Positions 52,863 to 63,094 are shown, counted from the stretch's first letter. The stretch is 64,000 bases of DNA from JAUUZQ01 sp964538375 (GCA_964538375.1 CAZIFQ010000002.1:62001-126000); one strand, 5' to 3'. Notes: generated by a model not told the origin, from the letters alone. Translations and numbers: made by a program.

Positions 52863-53984
52863 GTGAAAAAAATTACAATATCCGTTATTAACGATCTGGT
52901 GACTGATCAACGTGTTCAGAGAATGATCAGTACCCTCCAGAAGGAGGAGGTTGAGATAATTCTGCTTGGAAGGAAATTACCAAACAGTCTTCCTATGCCT
53001 GAGACCAGTTATGCTTACAAACGAATGAGTATGTTATTTAAGAAGGGACCTTTGTTTTATGCTTTCTTCAATTTTCGCTTATTTTTTCTTTTACTCTTTG
53101 GAAAACGACAAGATCTCTTTATCAGCAATGACCTGGATACACTGCTGGCAAATTACCTGGTCAGCAAAATAAGAAAGATTCCCCTTTTGTACGATAGCCA
53201 TGAGTATTTTACTGAAGTGCCTGAGCTTACAGATCGGCCGGGCACAAAAAAGATATGGGAACGGATTGAGAGATGGATTTTACCAAATATCAAACACGCC
53301 ATAACAGTTAGTGACTCCATTGCCTTAGCATACCGGGAAAAATATGGAACTCAGTTTTTAGTAATAAGAAATGTTTCCAGGGACAGGACACGGGAAGATG
53401 ATCCCACATTTCACGATTTATATAATTCACGCTATAAGATTATATACCAGGGTGCATTGAATATTGGACGTGGATTAGAAATGTTGATTAGTGCTATGCA
53501 ATGGATTCCGGATACGATCTTGCTGATTGCCGGAGATGGAGACATCCGGTTTGAGCTTCAGCAATTGGTTAAACAATTGAAAATTACAGATAAGGTAGTT
53601 TTCCCAGGGAAAATAGCGCCTGCAATGCTACATAAAATAACTTCTCAATGTGATCTCGGGTTTTCTCTTGAGGAGGACCTGGGTCTGAATTACAGGATGG
53701 CTCTTCCCAATAAAATATTTGATTATATACAGGCACGCATTCCGGTGATGTGTTCAGATTTGCCTGAAATGGGGGCTTTGATTAATTATTACAAGATTGG
53801 GGAGATAGTCAGGTCACGTGACCCCTCAGATCTTGCTTCACAGATTCATGCAGTTTTAAAAAATGATGCTATTCGAAAAAGCTGGGGATTGAACCTGGAT
53901 GTAGCTGCAGAAGAATTGTGCTGGGAGAAAGAGGAACTTAAGTTTTCCGGTTTATTAGAGAATATATGGAAAGAGAGAAAGTAG
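52863..53984 (+). CDS. GT4-type glycosyltransferase
   Basis: Translation begins at GTG 52863 (GTGAAAAAAATTACA). The 373-residue GT-B protein has KKITISVINDLVTDQRVQRM near the start, a middle DSHEYFTEVPEL, and a C-terminal donor-binding domain with IYQGALNIGRGLEMLISAM, LLIAGDGD and LGFSLEEDLGLNYRMALPNKIFDYIQARIPVMCS. The sugar and acceptor are unknown. It starts 15 bases before the thioredoxin-like gene, which follows on the same strand. Confidence 0.88.
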   Translation: MKKITISVINDLVTDQRVQRMISTLQKEEVEIILLGRKLPNSLPMPETSYAYKRMSMLFKKGPLFYAFFNFRLFFLLLFGKRQDLFISNDLDTLLANYLVSKIRKIPLLYDSHEYFTEVPELTDRPGTKKIWERIERWILPNIKHAITVSDSIALAYREKYGTQFLVIRNVSRDRTREDDPTFHDLYNSRYKIIYQGALNIGRGLEMLISAMQWIPDTILLIAGDGDIRFELQQLVKQLKITDKVVFPGKIAPAMLHKITSQCDLGFSLEEDLGLNYRMALPNKIFDYIQARIPVMCSDLPEMGALINYYKIGEIVRSRDPSDLASQIHAVLKNDAIRKSWGLNLDVAAEELCWEKEELKFSGLLENIWKERK

Positions 53985-54014
53985 ATTATCTTTAAAGGCT
54001 TGATTAGAAAAGAA

Positions 54015-55211
54015 ATGAAACGAATTATATCATTTACGCTAATATTGATAGCATCCGGGCTTGCCATTCTATCTGCACAGGTTGATTTTGTAAAAGTGAG
54101 TAGCAGTGAGAAAATGGATGAAGTATGGGAAAAAGCTGCGGATGAGAATTTGAATGTTTTTGTTGATGTATATGCTACCTGGTGTGGTCCCTGTAAATGG
54201 TTGGATGCAAATGTATTTTCCCTGGAAGAAGCTGGCAACTATTTAAGCAAAAGCTTTATAAGTGTAAAGATTGATGGTGATTCTGATTTTGGTTCAGGAT
54301 TTGCCAGGAAAAATGGTCTACAGGTATATCCCTCGCTATTTGTATTCAACTCTGAGAAAAAGTTGATGAATATACTGGTTGGTGCTCAGCCATGGGAACA
54401 GTTAGAGCCAGCTCTGCAAAATACTATTGATTTCTTTCCAGTGTTAGAGTTGTACCAGAGCAAATATGATTCTGAATTACTTTCCAGGAATGATTATCCC
54501 GCGTATGTTGCGGCACTGAGGAAATTGAAAAAAGATGACCTGGCTAAATCTGTTGTAGGTTACTACAGGGATGCCTATATAGAAGAGAATAAACTTACGG
54601 GCAAGGATATAAATGTAATCGCATTTTATGTTGAGCCGGGAACAGGTGAGTGGGAAATGCTTACGAAAGACATTAAGAAACTTAGGAATTCGCTGGGAAA
54701 CAATTTATCTGAGTTTATTGAGCAGGCGCTGGAAAAATCAATAATGGCTTCTGTTGAGGAGTATAATTATGAAATTGCTGAAAAGTTCAATAAAATTTTA
54801 CCGTTTCTGGCAAAAGGGACGGAACTGGATATTGAAGAAATGGAAACAAGGTCACACATCTATTATTATCATTACAGTTCTGATTTTGATTCTTTGATCG
54901 GATATATTGACAGTGTTTATGCAGGGCCTAAAAAGGGAGATCATGGATGGCTGTTTAAGGCAGCTGCGGATGCCGTATTTCTGGATGCACGAAATCGGCA
55001 GATGACAATGAAAGGTATTGAATGGTTTACAAGCTGTATAGGGGAGAAGGAAACTTATGATTACTACTTCCACCTTGGGCTGAGCCAGTATTTTTCCGAA
55101 ATGGTTGATGAGTCACTGGTATCATTCAAAAAGGCGAAAGAATTTGCCAGTGATGATGAAGAGAGAGAAAATATAATTGGTGTAATTAAGGAAGTGGAAT
55201 CGATGCAATGA
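54015..55211 (+). CDS. Exported thioredoxin-like protein with helical C-terminal region
   Basis: ATG 54015 gives a good signal peptide (KRIISFTLILIASGLAILSAQ); a TTG at 54000 would add five residues. The thioredoxin domain follows (about 20-130) with YATWCGPCKWLD and YPSLFVFNSEKKLMNILVG. The remaining 270 residues are mostly helical and TPR-like, ending in DESLVSFKKAKEFASDDEERENI. It is probably a periplasmic thiol oxidoreductase or thiol-protein adapter. The partner is unknown. Confidence 0.88.
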   Translation: MKRIISFTLILIASGLAILSAQVDFVKVSSSEKMDEVWEKAADENLNVFVDVYATWCGPCKWLDANVFSLEEAGNYLSKSFISVKIDGDSDFGSGFARKNGLQVYPSLFVFNSEKKLMNILVGAQPWEQLEPALQNTIDFFPVLELYQSKYDSELLSRNDYPAYVAALRKLKKDDLAKSVVGYYRDAYIEENKLTGKDINVIAFYVEPGTGEWEMLTKDIKKLRNSLGNNLSEFIEQALEKSIMASVEEYNYEIAEKFNKILPFLAKGTELDIEEMETRSHIYYYHYSSDFDSLIGYIDSVYAGPKKGDHGWLFKAAADAVFLDARNRQMTMKGIEWFTSCIGEKETYDYYFHLGLSQYFSEMVDESLVSFKKAKEFASDDEERENIIGVIKEVESMQ

Positions 55212-55214
55212 CCT

Positions 55215-55883
55215 TTACACTTTTGCTAATCCCATAAGCTCATCTGACTCATAAACAAGGTTTGGTTTATCCAGATTCAGGATTTCAATCATTGCAGATG
55301 CAACTTTCCGTGTGCTTATCCCTTTATATTTTTCCAGTTTCCCAACCATCGCCCAGCTTACTAGTGAATTGACCACTTTCCCGGCATCTTCGCTTATTCT
55401 GAATTCATCCCTTTTGCTTAGAAGTAAGGAAGGACGCACGAAACTTAGCTTTTTAAAGTCAAATTGAATGACCTGGTTCTCCATCTCGGTTTTTACATCA
55501 AGATAAAATCCACGTCCGGGTTTTCCGGCTCCAATGGAACTGATTGCAATAAAATTGGGGACTCCGTTTGAAGAGGCAATTTCGGCAAGTTGAACTGGTA
55601 TTTCCAGATCTACTTTCTTAAAGTTTTCTTTGCTTCCGGCTTTTTTGCTTGTTGTTCCAATGCAGCAGAACAAATCATGACCATTAATCTGTTCATGAAA
55701 TTTTGCCAGGTCGGTTAAGGTGTCAAGAATTACTTCAAGCTTCGGATGTTCAATTTCTAAAACGCGTCTCGAGAATACTAATATTTTCTCATAGCGAGCA
55801 TCGTTCAATAATAAGTGAACCAGCTCTTTCCCAACCGCGCCGGTTGGTCCGAATACAAGGGCGATTTTACCAATTTGTTGCAT
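55215..55883 (-). CDS. NAD(P)-binding atypical SDR (TIP30/oxidoreductase-like)
   Basis: A 222-residue Rossmann protein with GPTGAVGKELVHLLL near the N-terminus, CCIGTTSKKAGSKENFKKVDLEIP and NFIAISSIGAGKPGRGFYLDVKTEMENQV, features of atypical short-chain dehydrogenases such as HTATIP2/TIP30 relatives. The TyrxxxLys pair is modified (YLDVKTEME). The substrate is unknown. It lies 14 bases after the sucB stop and may belong to the same transcript as sucA-sucB. Confidence 0.85.
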   Translation of the reverse strand: MQQIGKIALVFGPTGAVGKELVHLLLNDARYEKILVFSRRVLEIEHPKLEVILDTLTDLAKFHEQINGHDLFCCIGTTSKKAGSKENFKKVDLEIPVQLAEIASSNGVPNFIAISSIGAGKPGRGFYLDVKTEMENQVIQFDFKKLSFVRPSLLLSKRDEFRISEDAGKVVNSLVSWAMVGKLEKYKGISTRKVASAMIEILNLDKPNLVYESDELMGLAKV

Positions 55884-55897
55884 GATAAATAATATTT

Positions 55898-57112
55898 TTA
55901 CAAATCAAGAAGTAATGATTCTGCACTACCCGAGCCAAATAACATCGTTGAAGGATCTTCAATATACTCCTTGACAGTTTTAAGAAACCCAACAGAGTCT
56001 CTGCCATCTATAACACGATGGTCATAACTGAGAGCAAGATACATCATAGGTCTTATTTCCACCTTACCATTTACGGCGACAGGACGTTCGATAATATTAT
56101 GCATTCCCAGAATTGCGGATTGTGGAGGGTTGAGAATAGGCGTGCTTAACATTGAACCAAAAACGCCTCCGTTGGTGATAGTAAATGTCCCTCCACTCAT
56201 ATCATCCATAGAAATTCTGTTTTTCCTGGCTTTTCCTGCCAATTCCAGAATCTCTTTTTCAATCTCTGCCATGCTCATCGCTTCTGTATTCCTTAATATT
56301 GGAACCATAAGTCCCTTGCCTGTTGTAACAGCTATCCCGATATCGCAATATGCCGGACTAACCAGAGTATCACCATCAAGGTATGAGTTTACAGTAGGAT
56401 ATTGCTTGAGTGCCTCAGTAACTGCTTTGGTAAAGAATGACATGAAGCCAAGCTTAAGTCCATGCTTTTCCACGAATTTTTCCTGGTATTTCTTGCGGAG
56501 CGCCATGATTGCACTCATGTCAACTTCATTGAATGTGGTAAGCATGGCAGTTTCATTCTTCACAGCCACCAGTCGTTCACTGATCTTTTTCCTAAGCTGA
56601 CTCAACTTTGTCCGGTCCTCTTCACGGCTTATCTTTTCATTCACGAAATTCGTTACAGAACCTTTCTTCAATACTGCGTCAACATCTGATGCATTAATTT
56701 TCCGAAGCCCATCAATAATATCATTGACATCCAATCCTTCTTGTTCCATCATTTTTCTGGCAACGGGAGTCACTTTTATACCTGCTGTTTCCTCTTTGGC
56801 AGGCTCTGCTTGACTTTTTTCCTCTGCGACACTCTTTTCAGTTGGTTTTGAAGTAGTTTTCGATGCATCGGGTTTTACAGATGTATCAATCTTACACACG
56901 ACAGATCCTACTTGAACGGTATCACCAACTTCGGCCAACAATTCAACTTTGCCGCCATCCTCTGCAATGAGTGGCAACGTTGCTTTCTCTGATTCAATTT
57001 CGCCAATTTCCTGGTCTTTTGTTACGATGTCTCCATTCTCAACAAACCAGTTTGCAATTTCGACTTCGCTTATTGATTCACCGGGACTGGGTATTTTCAA
57101 TTCAAGCATCAT
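55898..57112 (-). CDS. sucB: Dihydrolipoyllysine succinyltransferase (2-oxoglutarate dehydrogenase E2)
   Basis: At 404 residues it has an N-terminal lipoyl domain with the lipoate lysine in EIESEKATL, an E3-binding segment (KVTPVARKMMEQEGLDVNDI) and a catalytic domain ending with SYDHRVIDGRDSVGFL (HXXXDG). Two adjacent ATG codons are possible starts (57112 and 57109). It begins six bases after the sucA stop. With E1 it converts 2-oxoglutarate to succinyl-CoA and NADH. No E3 (lipoamide dehydrogenase) is adjacent. Confidence 0.93.
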   Translation of the reverse strand: MMLELKIPSPGESISEVEIANWFVENGDIVTKDQEIGEIESEKATLPLIAEDGGKVELLAEVGDTVQVGSVVCKIDTSVKPDASKTTSKPTEKSVAEEKSQAEPAKEETAGIKVTPVARKMMEQEGLDVNDIIDGLRKINASDVDAVLKKGSVTNFVNEKISREEDRTKLSQLRKKISERLVAVKNETAMLTTFNEVDMSAIMALRKKYQEKFVEKHGLKLGFMSFFTKAVTEALKQYPTVNSYLDGDTLVSPAYCDIGIAVTTGKGLMVPILRNTEAMSMAEIEKEILELAGKARKNRISMDDMSGGTFTITNGGVFGSMLSTPILNPPQSAILGMHNIIERPVAVNGKVEIRPMMYLALSYDHRVIDGRDSVGFLKTVKEYIEDPSTMLFGSGSAESLLLDL

Positions 57113-57118
57113 GGGGAT

Positions 57119-59938
57119 TTATTTTAAATGTATTTTGTCCTTATCAAAGTAATAGTGTTGTTTCAGGATTTCTTTACGTGAACCACCGATCATACATTGC
57201 AAACCACAATATTTATTCTGTAATTCACAAGTGCACTCCCTGAAAACTTTATCAATTATTTCATTCTGACTCAATTCGTGCAGCTTACTTAGACCCGTTG
57301 CAGGGCTACCAGAAGCTTGACGCATTACCGGGATGATATCATATGATTTCATCTGGTTTTGTATATAGTACCATGCTCCCATATTCTCTGGTTCTTCTTG
57401 TACCCACAGGTTTAACATACTGTTGGAATACTTTCGGATAATTTCTTTCACCATCTCAGAAGGGAAAGGATGCAACTGCTCAATTCTTATAAGCGCAATA
57501 TCTTTGGCCTCCAATTCTTCTTTTCTTTTCAGGAGATCGTAGTATATTTTACCGCTACAAAATACTATTCTTCTCACTTCCTTGCGCTCTGTATCCAGGT
57601 CGTCAATTAGGGGGAGAAATCCTCCTGACTCAAATTCCAGAAGACTGGAAACACACTTTGGATGTCTGAGCAGACTCTTTGGAGTAAACATAACTAAAGG
57701 CACCCTGGAATCCTTTTTCATATGCCTTCTGAGCAAGTGAAACAAGTTTGCTGGTGTCGTTGCATTTACTATATGCATGTTATTACGTGCAGCAACTGAC
57801 AGAAATCTCTCAACACGGGCACTGGAGTGTTCAGGTCCCTGTCCTTCAAATCCATGCGGAAGATAGAGAACAAGTCCATTCATTAATCCCCATTTTTCTT
57901 CCGCGCTGCTAATATATTGATCGACAATCACCTGGGCTACATTGAAGAAATCACCAAATTGAGCTTCCCAGATGGTTAGTCCATTTGGATGAGCCATGGC
58001 ATATCCGTATTCAAATCCCAGAACCCCGTATTCATTGAGGGGGGAGTTGTATATATTGAAAGGAGCCTGATCATCAGTCAAGTGATGTAAGGGAATATAG
58101 TTTTCGTTTGTATCTTCAATGACCAATCCGGCATGACGGTGCGAAAAGGTGCCACGCATACTATCCTGTCCACTGATTCTTACCGAATGACCTTCGAGCA
58201 AAAGTGATCCATAAGCAAGGAGCTCTCCCAGGGCCCAGTCAAGCCGGTTTTCTTCAATCATCTTCTGACGTTCTTCAAATAGCTTATGCGTTTTCTTTAT
58301 GAAGGATTTATCAGTTGGCAGGGAATTGATTTTATTTCCAATTTCAATCAACTTCTCTTTTGAAACTCCCGTTGGTACCTCATCTGTAAAATCTTCATCC
58401 TTAGCATATTTATATCCTTTCCACTCTTCTTTCAGGAATTGCGGGATAAGTACCTTCGTTAGTTTTCTGGATGATTCCAGTGAATCTTCCATCTCCTCAT
58501 CGTATACTGATTCTGCAAGGCGTAACTCATCTTCTGTACAAATATTTTCATCCAGGAGCTTTTTACTGTAGATATCTCTGGGATTAGGGTGCTTGGAAAT
58601 CTCTTTATATAGCATAGGTTGTGTAAACCTGGGTTCATCACCTTCGTTGTGACCGTATTTCCTGTAGGCAAGGATATCAATAAATACATCGGTATGAAAT
58701 GCCTGCCTGAAATCGACAGCTAATTTCATCACATGAACAAGTGCTTCAGCATCATCACCATTCACATGAAAAATAGGAGCTTTAATTACTTTGCCAACAT
58801 CAGTACAATATGTACTTGACCGTGCATCGAGATAATTGGTAGTGAAACCAATTTGGTTATTGATAACCAAATGTATGGTGCCTCCTGTTTTATACCCGTT
58901 CAACTGCGACATCTGAACCACCTCATATACTACTCCCTGCCCGGCAATAGCCGCATCACCATGAATAACAACAGGGATAAGCTTTTTAAAATCTCCATCA
59001 TATTGGTGTTCAATGATTGACCTGGATATCCCTTCAATTACCGGTGTTGAGGACTCTAGGTGAGAGGGATTTGGAGTAAGGTGAAGCTTAACTTGTTTCC
59101 CTGAATCTGTTGTTATGGTGTTTCCATATCCCAGGTGGTATTTAACATCACCAAGAGCGATACGGTCTTCATATATTTCCCCTTCAAATTCTTTAAAAAT
59201 ATGTTTGGCGGGTTTATGTATTACATTCGCAAGGACATTTAACCGGCCTCTGTGAGCCATGGCAATTGTGACCTCACTTACTCCTGATTCAGCGCCATAA
59301 TCAATTAATTTGTTAAGCGCCGGAATAAGAATCTCAGCTCCTTCAATTGAAAAGCGTTTTTGTCCTACAAATTTTTTATGAATGAATTTCTCAAAACCAA
59401 CAGCTCTTTTCAGATGGTGATAGATCAATTTCTTTTCATCATTTGTGAATATGGTTTTGTTCCGACTGCTTTCAATTCTGTTCTTGAGCCATTTAGTTTT
59501 TTCCGGGCTCCTGATAAACATATACTCTGATCCAATATCAGCACAATACGTTTCTTCAAGGTATTTCACTATTTCTGATAACTTCGCTTTCCCGATTCCA
59601 ATCTCTTTCCCGGCATGAAATTCCTGGTCCTTATCCTCTTCAGCTAAATCATAGTTTTCCAGGTCAAGGGTTGGAAAATATTTCCTTCTTGATCTTACAG
59701 GGTTTGTAGTTGTGAAAAGATGTCCCCTCTTTCTATAGGCATTAATGAGATTTACTACCTTAAATTCTTTATCAAATGCCTCAGAAAATTCTCCATCAAA
59801 TTGTGTGCGGGAAAATTCGAATCCTTCAAAAAAGCGTTGCCAGCTTGGTTCTAGAGAAGCCGGATCTTTAAGGTATTGCTGATAAAGCTGCTCAATGGCA
59901 GAAAGATCCATATTACCAACATAAGAGAATTTGTCCAT
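57119..59938 (-). CDS. sucA: 2-oxoglutarate dehydrogenase E1 component
   Basis: ATG 59938 (MDKFSYVGNMDLSAIEQLYQQYLKDPASLEPSWQRFF) is chosen; an upstream ATG at 59956 adds only six residues. The 939-residue protein has GMAHRGRLNVL-like (AMAHRGRLNVLANV), the TPP motif HGDAAIAGQGVVYE, and the segment YGHNEGDEPRFTQP. It oxidatively decarboxylates 2-oxoglutarate. Its presence beside a ferredoxin-dependent 2-oxoacid oxidoreductase elsewhere in the window suggests alternative routes for aerobic and anaerobic conditions. Confidence 0.95.
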   Translation of the reverse strand: MDKFSYVGNMDLSAIEQLYQQYLKDPASLEPSWQRFFEGFEFSRTQFDGEFSEAFDKEFKVVNLINAYRKRGHLFTTTNPVRSRRKYFPTLDLENYDLAEEDKDQEFHAGKEIGIGKAKLSEIVKYLEETYCADIGSEYMFIRSPEKTKWLKNRIESSRNKTIFTNDEKKLIYHHLKRAVGFEKFIHKKFVGQKRFSIEGAEILIPALNKLIDYGAESGVSEVTIAMAHRGRLNVLANVIHKPAKHIFKEFEGEIYEDRIALGDVKYHLGYGNTITTDSGKQVKLHLTPNPSHLESSTPVIEGISRSIIEHQYDGDFKKLIPVVIHGDAAIAGQGVVYEVVQMSQLNGYKTGGTIHLVINNQIGFTTNYLDARSSTYCTDVGKVIKAPIFHVNGDDAEALVHVMKLAVDFRQAFHTDVFIDILAYRKYGHNEGDEPRFTQPMLYKEISKHPNPRDIYSKKLLDENICTEDELRLAESVYDEEMEDSLESSRKLTKVLIPQFLKEEWKGYKYAKDEDFTDEVPTGVSKEKLIEIGNKINSLPTDKSFIKKTHKLFEERQKMIEENRLDWALGELLAYGSLLLEGHSVRISGQDSMRGTFSHRHAGLVIEDTNENYIPLHHLTDDQAPFNIYNSPLNEYGVLGFEYGYAMAHPNGLTIWEAQFGDFFNVAQVIVDQYISSAEEKWGLMNGLVLYLPHGFEGQGPEHSSARVERFLSVAARNNMHIVNATTPANLFHLLRRHMKKDSRVPLVMFTPKSLLRHPKCVSSLLEFESGGFLPLIDDLDTERKEVRRIVFCSGKIYYDLLKRKEELEAKDIALIRIEQLHPFPSEMVKEIIRKYSNSMLNLWVQEEPENMGAWYYIQNQMKSYDIIPVMRQASGSPATGLSKLHELSQNEIIDKVFRECTCELQNKYCGLQCMIGGSRKEILKQHYYFDKDKIHLK

Positions 59939-59969
59939 AGCTGTCAGGGTTATCAATTTTATACCAAAC

Positions 59970-59977
59970 CAAAGTTA
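59970..59977 (-). promoter_or_regulatory. Candidate -7 box for sucA-sucB
   Basis: On the minus strand TAACTTTG matches TAnnTTTG, 31 bases before the ATG at 59938, with ATTG 18 bases upstream as a weak -33 element. Confidence 0.45.
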
Positions 59978-60188
59978 TTGGTTTTTTGAAGAGTACAATA
60001 TTTTTTTAGTGTTATGATTGCTCTTTATATTATAGGTTTTTAAACATTTATCTATAGGGTTTTGTTTAATAAAAAATTTTTAATATCGCTTTTTTTAAAT
60101 GTATCTTGTACATCTTTAAAAAATAAAACTACAGAAAGAAATCTTAAATATCTACTCTAATAATCATCATAAAATCATAACCTTAAGT

Positions 60189-61316
60189 ATGAAAATTGGA
60201 ATTTTAAAAGAACCCGCAGGTGAGAATCGCGTTGCCATGTTACCAGATGGAGCCAAAGCACTTGCAGGATTAAAAGTTTCTGTACTGGTTGAAAAGGATG
60301 CCGGTAGTGGTGCATCAGTGCCTGATAAGCTGTATGAGGAGGTTGATGCCTCTATTATGTCCAGGGCTGAAGTCATTAAACAAGCTGATATTTTATTAAT
60401 GATCAATGATCCTGGTGAATCAGAGATTAAAAAATTCAGGAAGGGACAAGTGGTTGTTGCTGCTATGAACCCCCTCGGTAAGCATGATTCAGTTAAGACA
60501 TTCAGGGATGCAGAAGTTTCCATGTTTAGCTTAGATGTAATACCCAGGACAACCAGGGCTCAAGCTATGGATATTCTCTCTTCGCAAGCCACGGTATCGG
60601 GATACAAAGCAGTGCTAGATGCCGCCGGTCGTTTACCGGGATTCTTACCTATGTTTATGTCGGCTGCGGGTACTATCAAACCATCTAAGGTTTTGATTCT
60701 TGGAGCTGGGGTGGCTGGTTTGCAGGCTGTTGCAACTGCCCGTAAATTGGGAGCAATAGTTGAAGTGTTTGATGTAAGGTCTGCTGTTAAGGAAGAAGTA
60801 CAAAGTTTAGGTGGGAAGTTTATAGAAGTTGAAGGAGCTACAGACGATGCGGCAGCCGGAGGATATGCAGTTGAACAAACAGAAGAATTCAAAGAGCGTC
60901 AGCGTCAGATGATACATGAGCATTGTGCTAAAGCAGACATAATAATCTGTACGGCTCAGATACCAGGAAGAAAAGCACCTCTTTTAGTTACCAAAGCATC
61001 AGTTGAAGCAATGAATCCGGGATCTGTAATTATTGATTTGGCAGCTTCAACCGGAGGCAATTGCGAACTCACAAAAAATGCTGAAGTAATTATTGAGCAT
61101 GGTGTTACAATAGTTGGAGAGTCAAATTATCCATCAGGTATGCCAAGGGATGCCAGTCAGATGTTCGGAAAAAATATGATCAACTTCCTGAAACTAATTA
61201 TTGGTGAGGAAGGAGAATTGAATCTCAATTGGGAGGATGATTTGGTGTCAGGAACACTGGTAACTCACGAGAAAGAGATTCGTCATGAGAGAGTTAAAGA
61301 ATTTATGAATCTGTAA
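60189..61316 (+). CDS. pntA: NAD(P) transhydrogenase alpha subunit part 1 (NAD-binding)
   Basis: At 375 residues it matches PntAA: MKIGILKEPAGENRVAMLPDGAKAL at the start, the middle SAAGTIKPSKVLILGAGVAGLQAVATARKLGA and the RQ loop-like segment with GGNCELT near the end. It lacks membrane helices, which are encoded by the next gene, so the alpha subunit is split as in Rhodospirillum and many anaerobes. It binds NAD(H) for hydride transfer to NADP(H). The three pnt genes are spaced by about 12 bases. Confidence 0.95.
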   Translation: MKIGILKEPAGENRVAMLPDGAKALAGLKVSVLVEKDAGSGASVPDKLYEEVDASIMSRAEVIKQADILLMINDPGESEIKKFRKGQVVVAAMNPLGKHDSVKTFRDAEVSMFSLDVIPRTTRAQAMDILSSQATVSGYKAVLDAAGRLPGFLPMFMSAAGTIKPSKVLILGAGVAGLQAVATARKLGAIVEVFDVRSAVKEEVQSLGGKFIEVEGATDDAAAGGYAVEQTEEFKERQRQMIHEHCAKADIIICTAQIPGRKAPLLVTKASVEAMNPGSVIIDLAASTGGNCELTKNAEVIIEHGVTIVGESNYPSGMPRDASQMFGKNMINFLKLIIGEEGELNLNWEDDLVSGTLVTHEKEIRHERVKEFMNL

Positions 61317-61327
61317 ATCAGAATATT

Positions 61328-61657
61328 ATGGATGCAATATTAGAATTTTTCTATTCAAATAAAGAAGCGATATTTATTATAGCGCTTACAATTTTCCTCG
61401 GTTTAGAGGTGATTTCTAACGTACCGTCTGTGTTGCATACACCGCTTATGTCTGGTGCAAATGCAATTAGCGGTGTAATTATTATTGGAGGTATTATTCT
61501 TGTGGGACATGCAGATCTTGAGAACCTGAAAGAGGGCTCCAATCTTCTTAATCTCATTTTGGGAATTTTTGCCTTATTCTTCGGCACGCTGAATGTTGTA
61601 GGAGGATTTGTTGTGACAGACAGAATGTTAGAAATGTTTTCAAAGAAAAAAAGGTAA
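61328..61657 (+). CDS. NAD(P) transhydrogenase alpha subunit part 2 (membrane)
   Basis: A 109-residue PntAB-type protein with three membrane helices (FIIALTIFLGLEVIS, AISGVIIIGGIILVG, LNLILGIFALFFGTLNVVGGFVVTDRML). It forms part of the proton channel. It starts 11 bases after the first alpha gene and ends 12 before the beta gene. Confidence 0.94.
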   Translation: MDAILEFFYSNKEAIFIIALTIFLGLEVISNVPSVLHTPLMSGANAISGVIIIGGIILVGHADLENLKEGSNLLNLILGIFALFFGTLNVVGGFVVTDRMLEMFSKKKR

Positions 61658-61669
61658 CTCTGAACCATT

Positions 61670-63094
61670 ATGGAAACAACGATAAATAATATAGAATTAC
61701 TGAACGGAGATATAATTCTGGAATTTAGCTATCTCCTTGCGGCTATCTTTTTCGTGGTAGGTTTGAAATTGTTAAGTCATCCTCATACTGCAAGAAAGGG
61801 AAACCTTTGGGCAGCGGGAGGAATGTTGCTTGCCATGATAACCACTATCTTCTTATATCGGGGCGGTGCTGATAACTCAACAATTAAGCCCGTAAACCTG
61901 CTTATAATTTTTATAGCCATTGCTATTGGTTCTGTTGTTGGGGCTCTTATTGCCCGGAGAATCAAGATGACTGCTATGCCTCAGTTGGTATCGCTGTTTA
62001 ATGCCAGTGGGGGTGCCGCGTCGGCCCTGGTTGCTCTTATTGAGTTTTCAAATCCGGATAATAGTTCAGCACTTGTAACCTTACTTGGACTTGCCATCGG
62101 TAGTATTGCTTTCAGCGGAAGTATGATTGCTTTTGGTAAGCTGGATGGAAAAATTAAAGATATTTTTACCAAATGGCTGACATACATCAACTTGCTATTT
62201 TTGGCAGCAGTTATATTCCTTGTAGTCTTTATTATGTTCACCGGTTTACCGGTCGAGACTAAACAGATACTTGTTTATGCCTTGCTAGCTATGTCACTGA
62301 TTTATGGTGTCTCTTTTGTGATGCCTATTGGTGGTGCTGATATGCCTGTTGTAATTTCACTGCTAAACAGCTTAACGGGTATTGCAGCAGCAATGGCTGG
62401 TTTTATTTATCAAAATCAGGCGATGATTCTTGGTGGCATCTTTGTTGGTGCTGCAGGTATGATTCTGACCCTGTTGATGTGTAAAGCAATGAACAGGTCG
62501 CTTATAAATGTAATTATTGGAGCATTTGGTGGTGGTGGAGCAGGTATTGACAGGGAAGCAGGAGTCGTAAAAGAAATTTCACTTTCTGATGCAGCTGTAT
62601 TGCTCAGCTATTCAAGCAAGGTTGTTATTGTACCAGGATATGGTTTAGCAGTTGCCCAGGCACAGCATGCGTGCAACGAGATGGTGAAGCTTTTGGAAGA
62701 CAAGGGTGTGGAGGTGAAATTTGCTATTCACCCGGTAGCAGGCCGTATGCCAGGACATATGAATGTTTTACTCGCTGAAGCAGATGTGCCTTATGAGCAG
62801 TTGATAGAGATGGATGATATTAATCCGGATATGCCAAACACTGATGTAGTGGTTGTCATTGGAGCAAATGATGTGGTCAATCCGGCTGCACTCGATGATC
62901 CTTCGAGCCCAATTTATGGCATGCCAATCATTAAAACACATGAAGCGAAAAATGTGATCGTTATGAAACGTGGAATGGGTAAAGGATATGCCGCTATTGA
63001 GAATTTTCTATTCTTTGAGGATAAGACGAGGATGTTGTTTGGAAACGCAAAGGATTCTCTTCAGAAACTTGTTGGGGAGATTAAGAATTTGTAA
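61670..63094 (+). CDS. pntB: NAD(P) transhydrogenase beta subunit
   Basis: A 474-residue protein with about eight membrane helices followed by the NADP-binding domain (about 300-474), containing VVIVPGYGLAVAQAQHACNEM, HPVAGRMPGHMNVLLAEADVPYE and VIGANDVVNPAALDDPSSPIYGMPII. It completes the proton-translocating transhydrogenase, which makes NADPH from NADH at the expense of the proton gradient. A strong terminator follows. Confidence 0.96.
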   Translation: METTINNIELLNGDIILEFSYLLAAIFFVVGLKLLSHPHTARKGNLWAAGGMLLAMITTIFLYRGGADNSTIKPVNLLIIFIAIAIGSVVGALIARRIKMTAMPQLVSLFNASGGAASALVALIEFSNPDNSSALVTLLGLAIGSIAFSGSMIAFGKLDGKIKDIFTKWLTYINLLFLAAVIFLVVFIMFTGLPVETKQILVYALLAMSLIYGVSFVMPIGGADMPVVISLLNSLTGIAAAMAGFIYQNQAMILGGIFVGAAGMILTLLMCKAMNRSLINVIIGAFGGGGAGIDREAGVVKEISLSDAAVLLSYSSKVVIVPGYGLAVAQAQHACNEMVKLLEDKGVEVKFAIHPVAGRMPGHMNVLLAEADVPYEQLIEMDDINPDMPNTDVVVVIGANDVVNPAALDDPSSPIYGMPIIKTHEAKNVIVMKRGMGKGYAAIENFLFFEDKTRMLFGNAKDSLQKLVGEIKNL

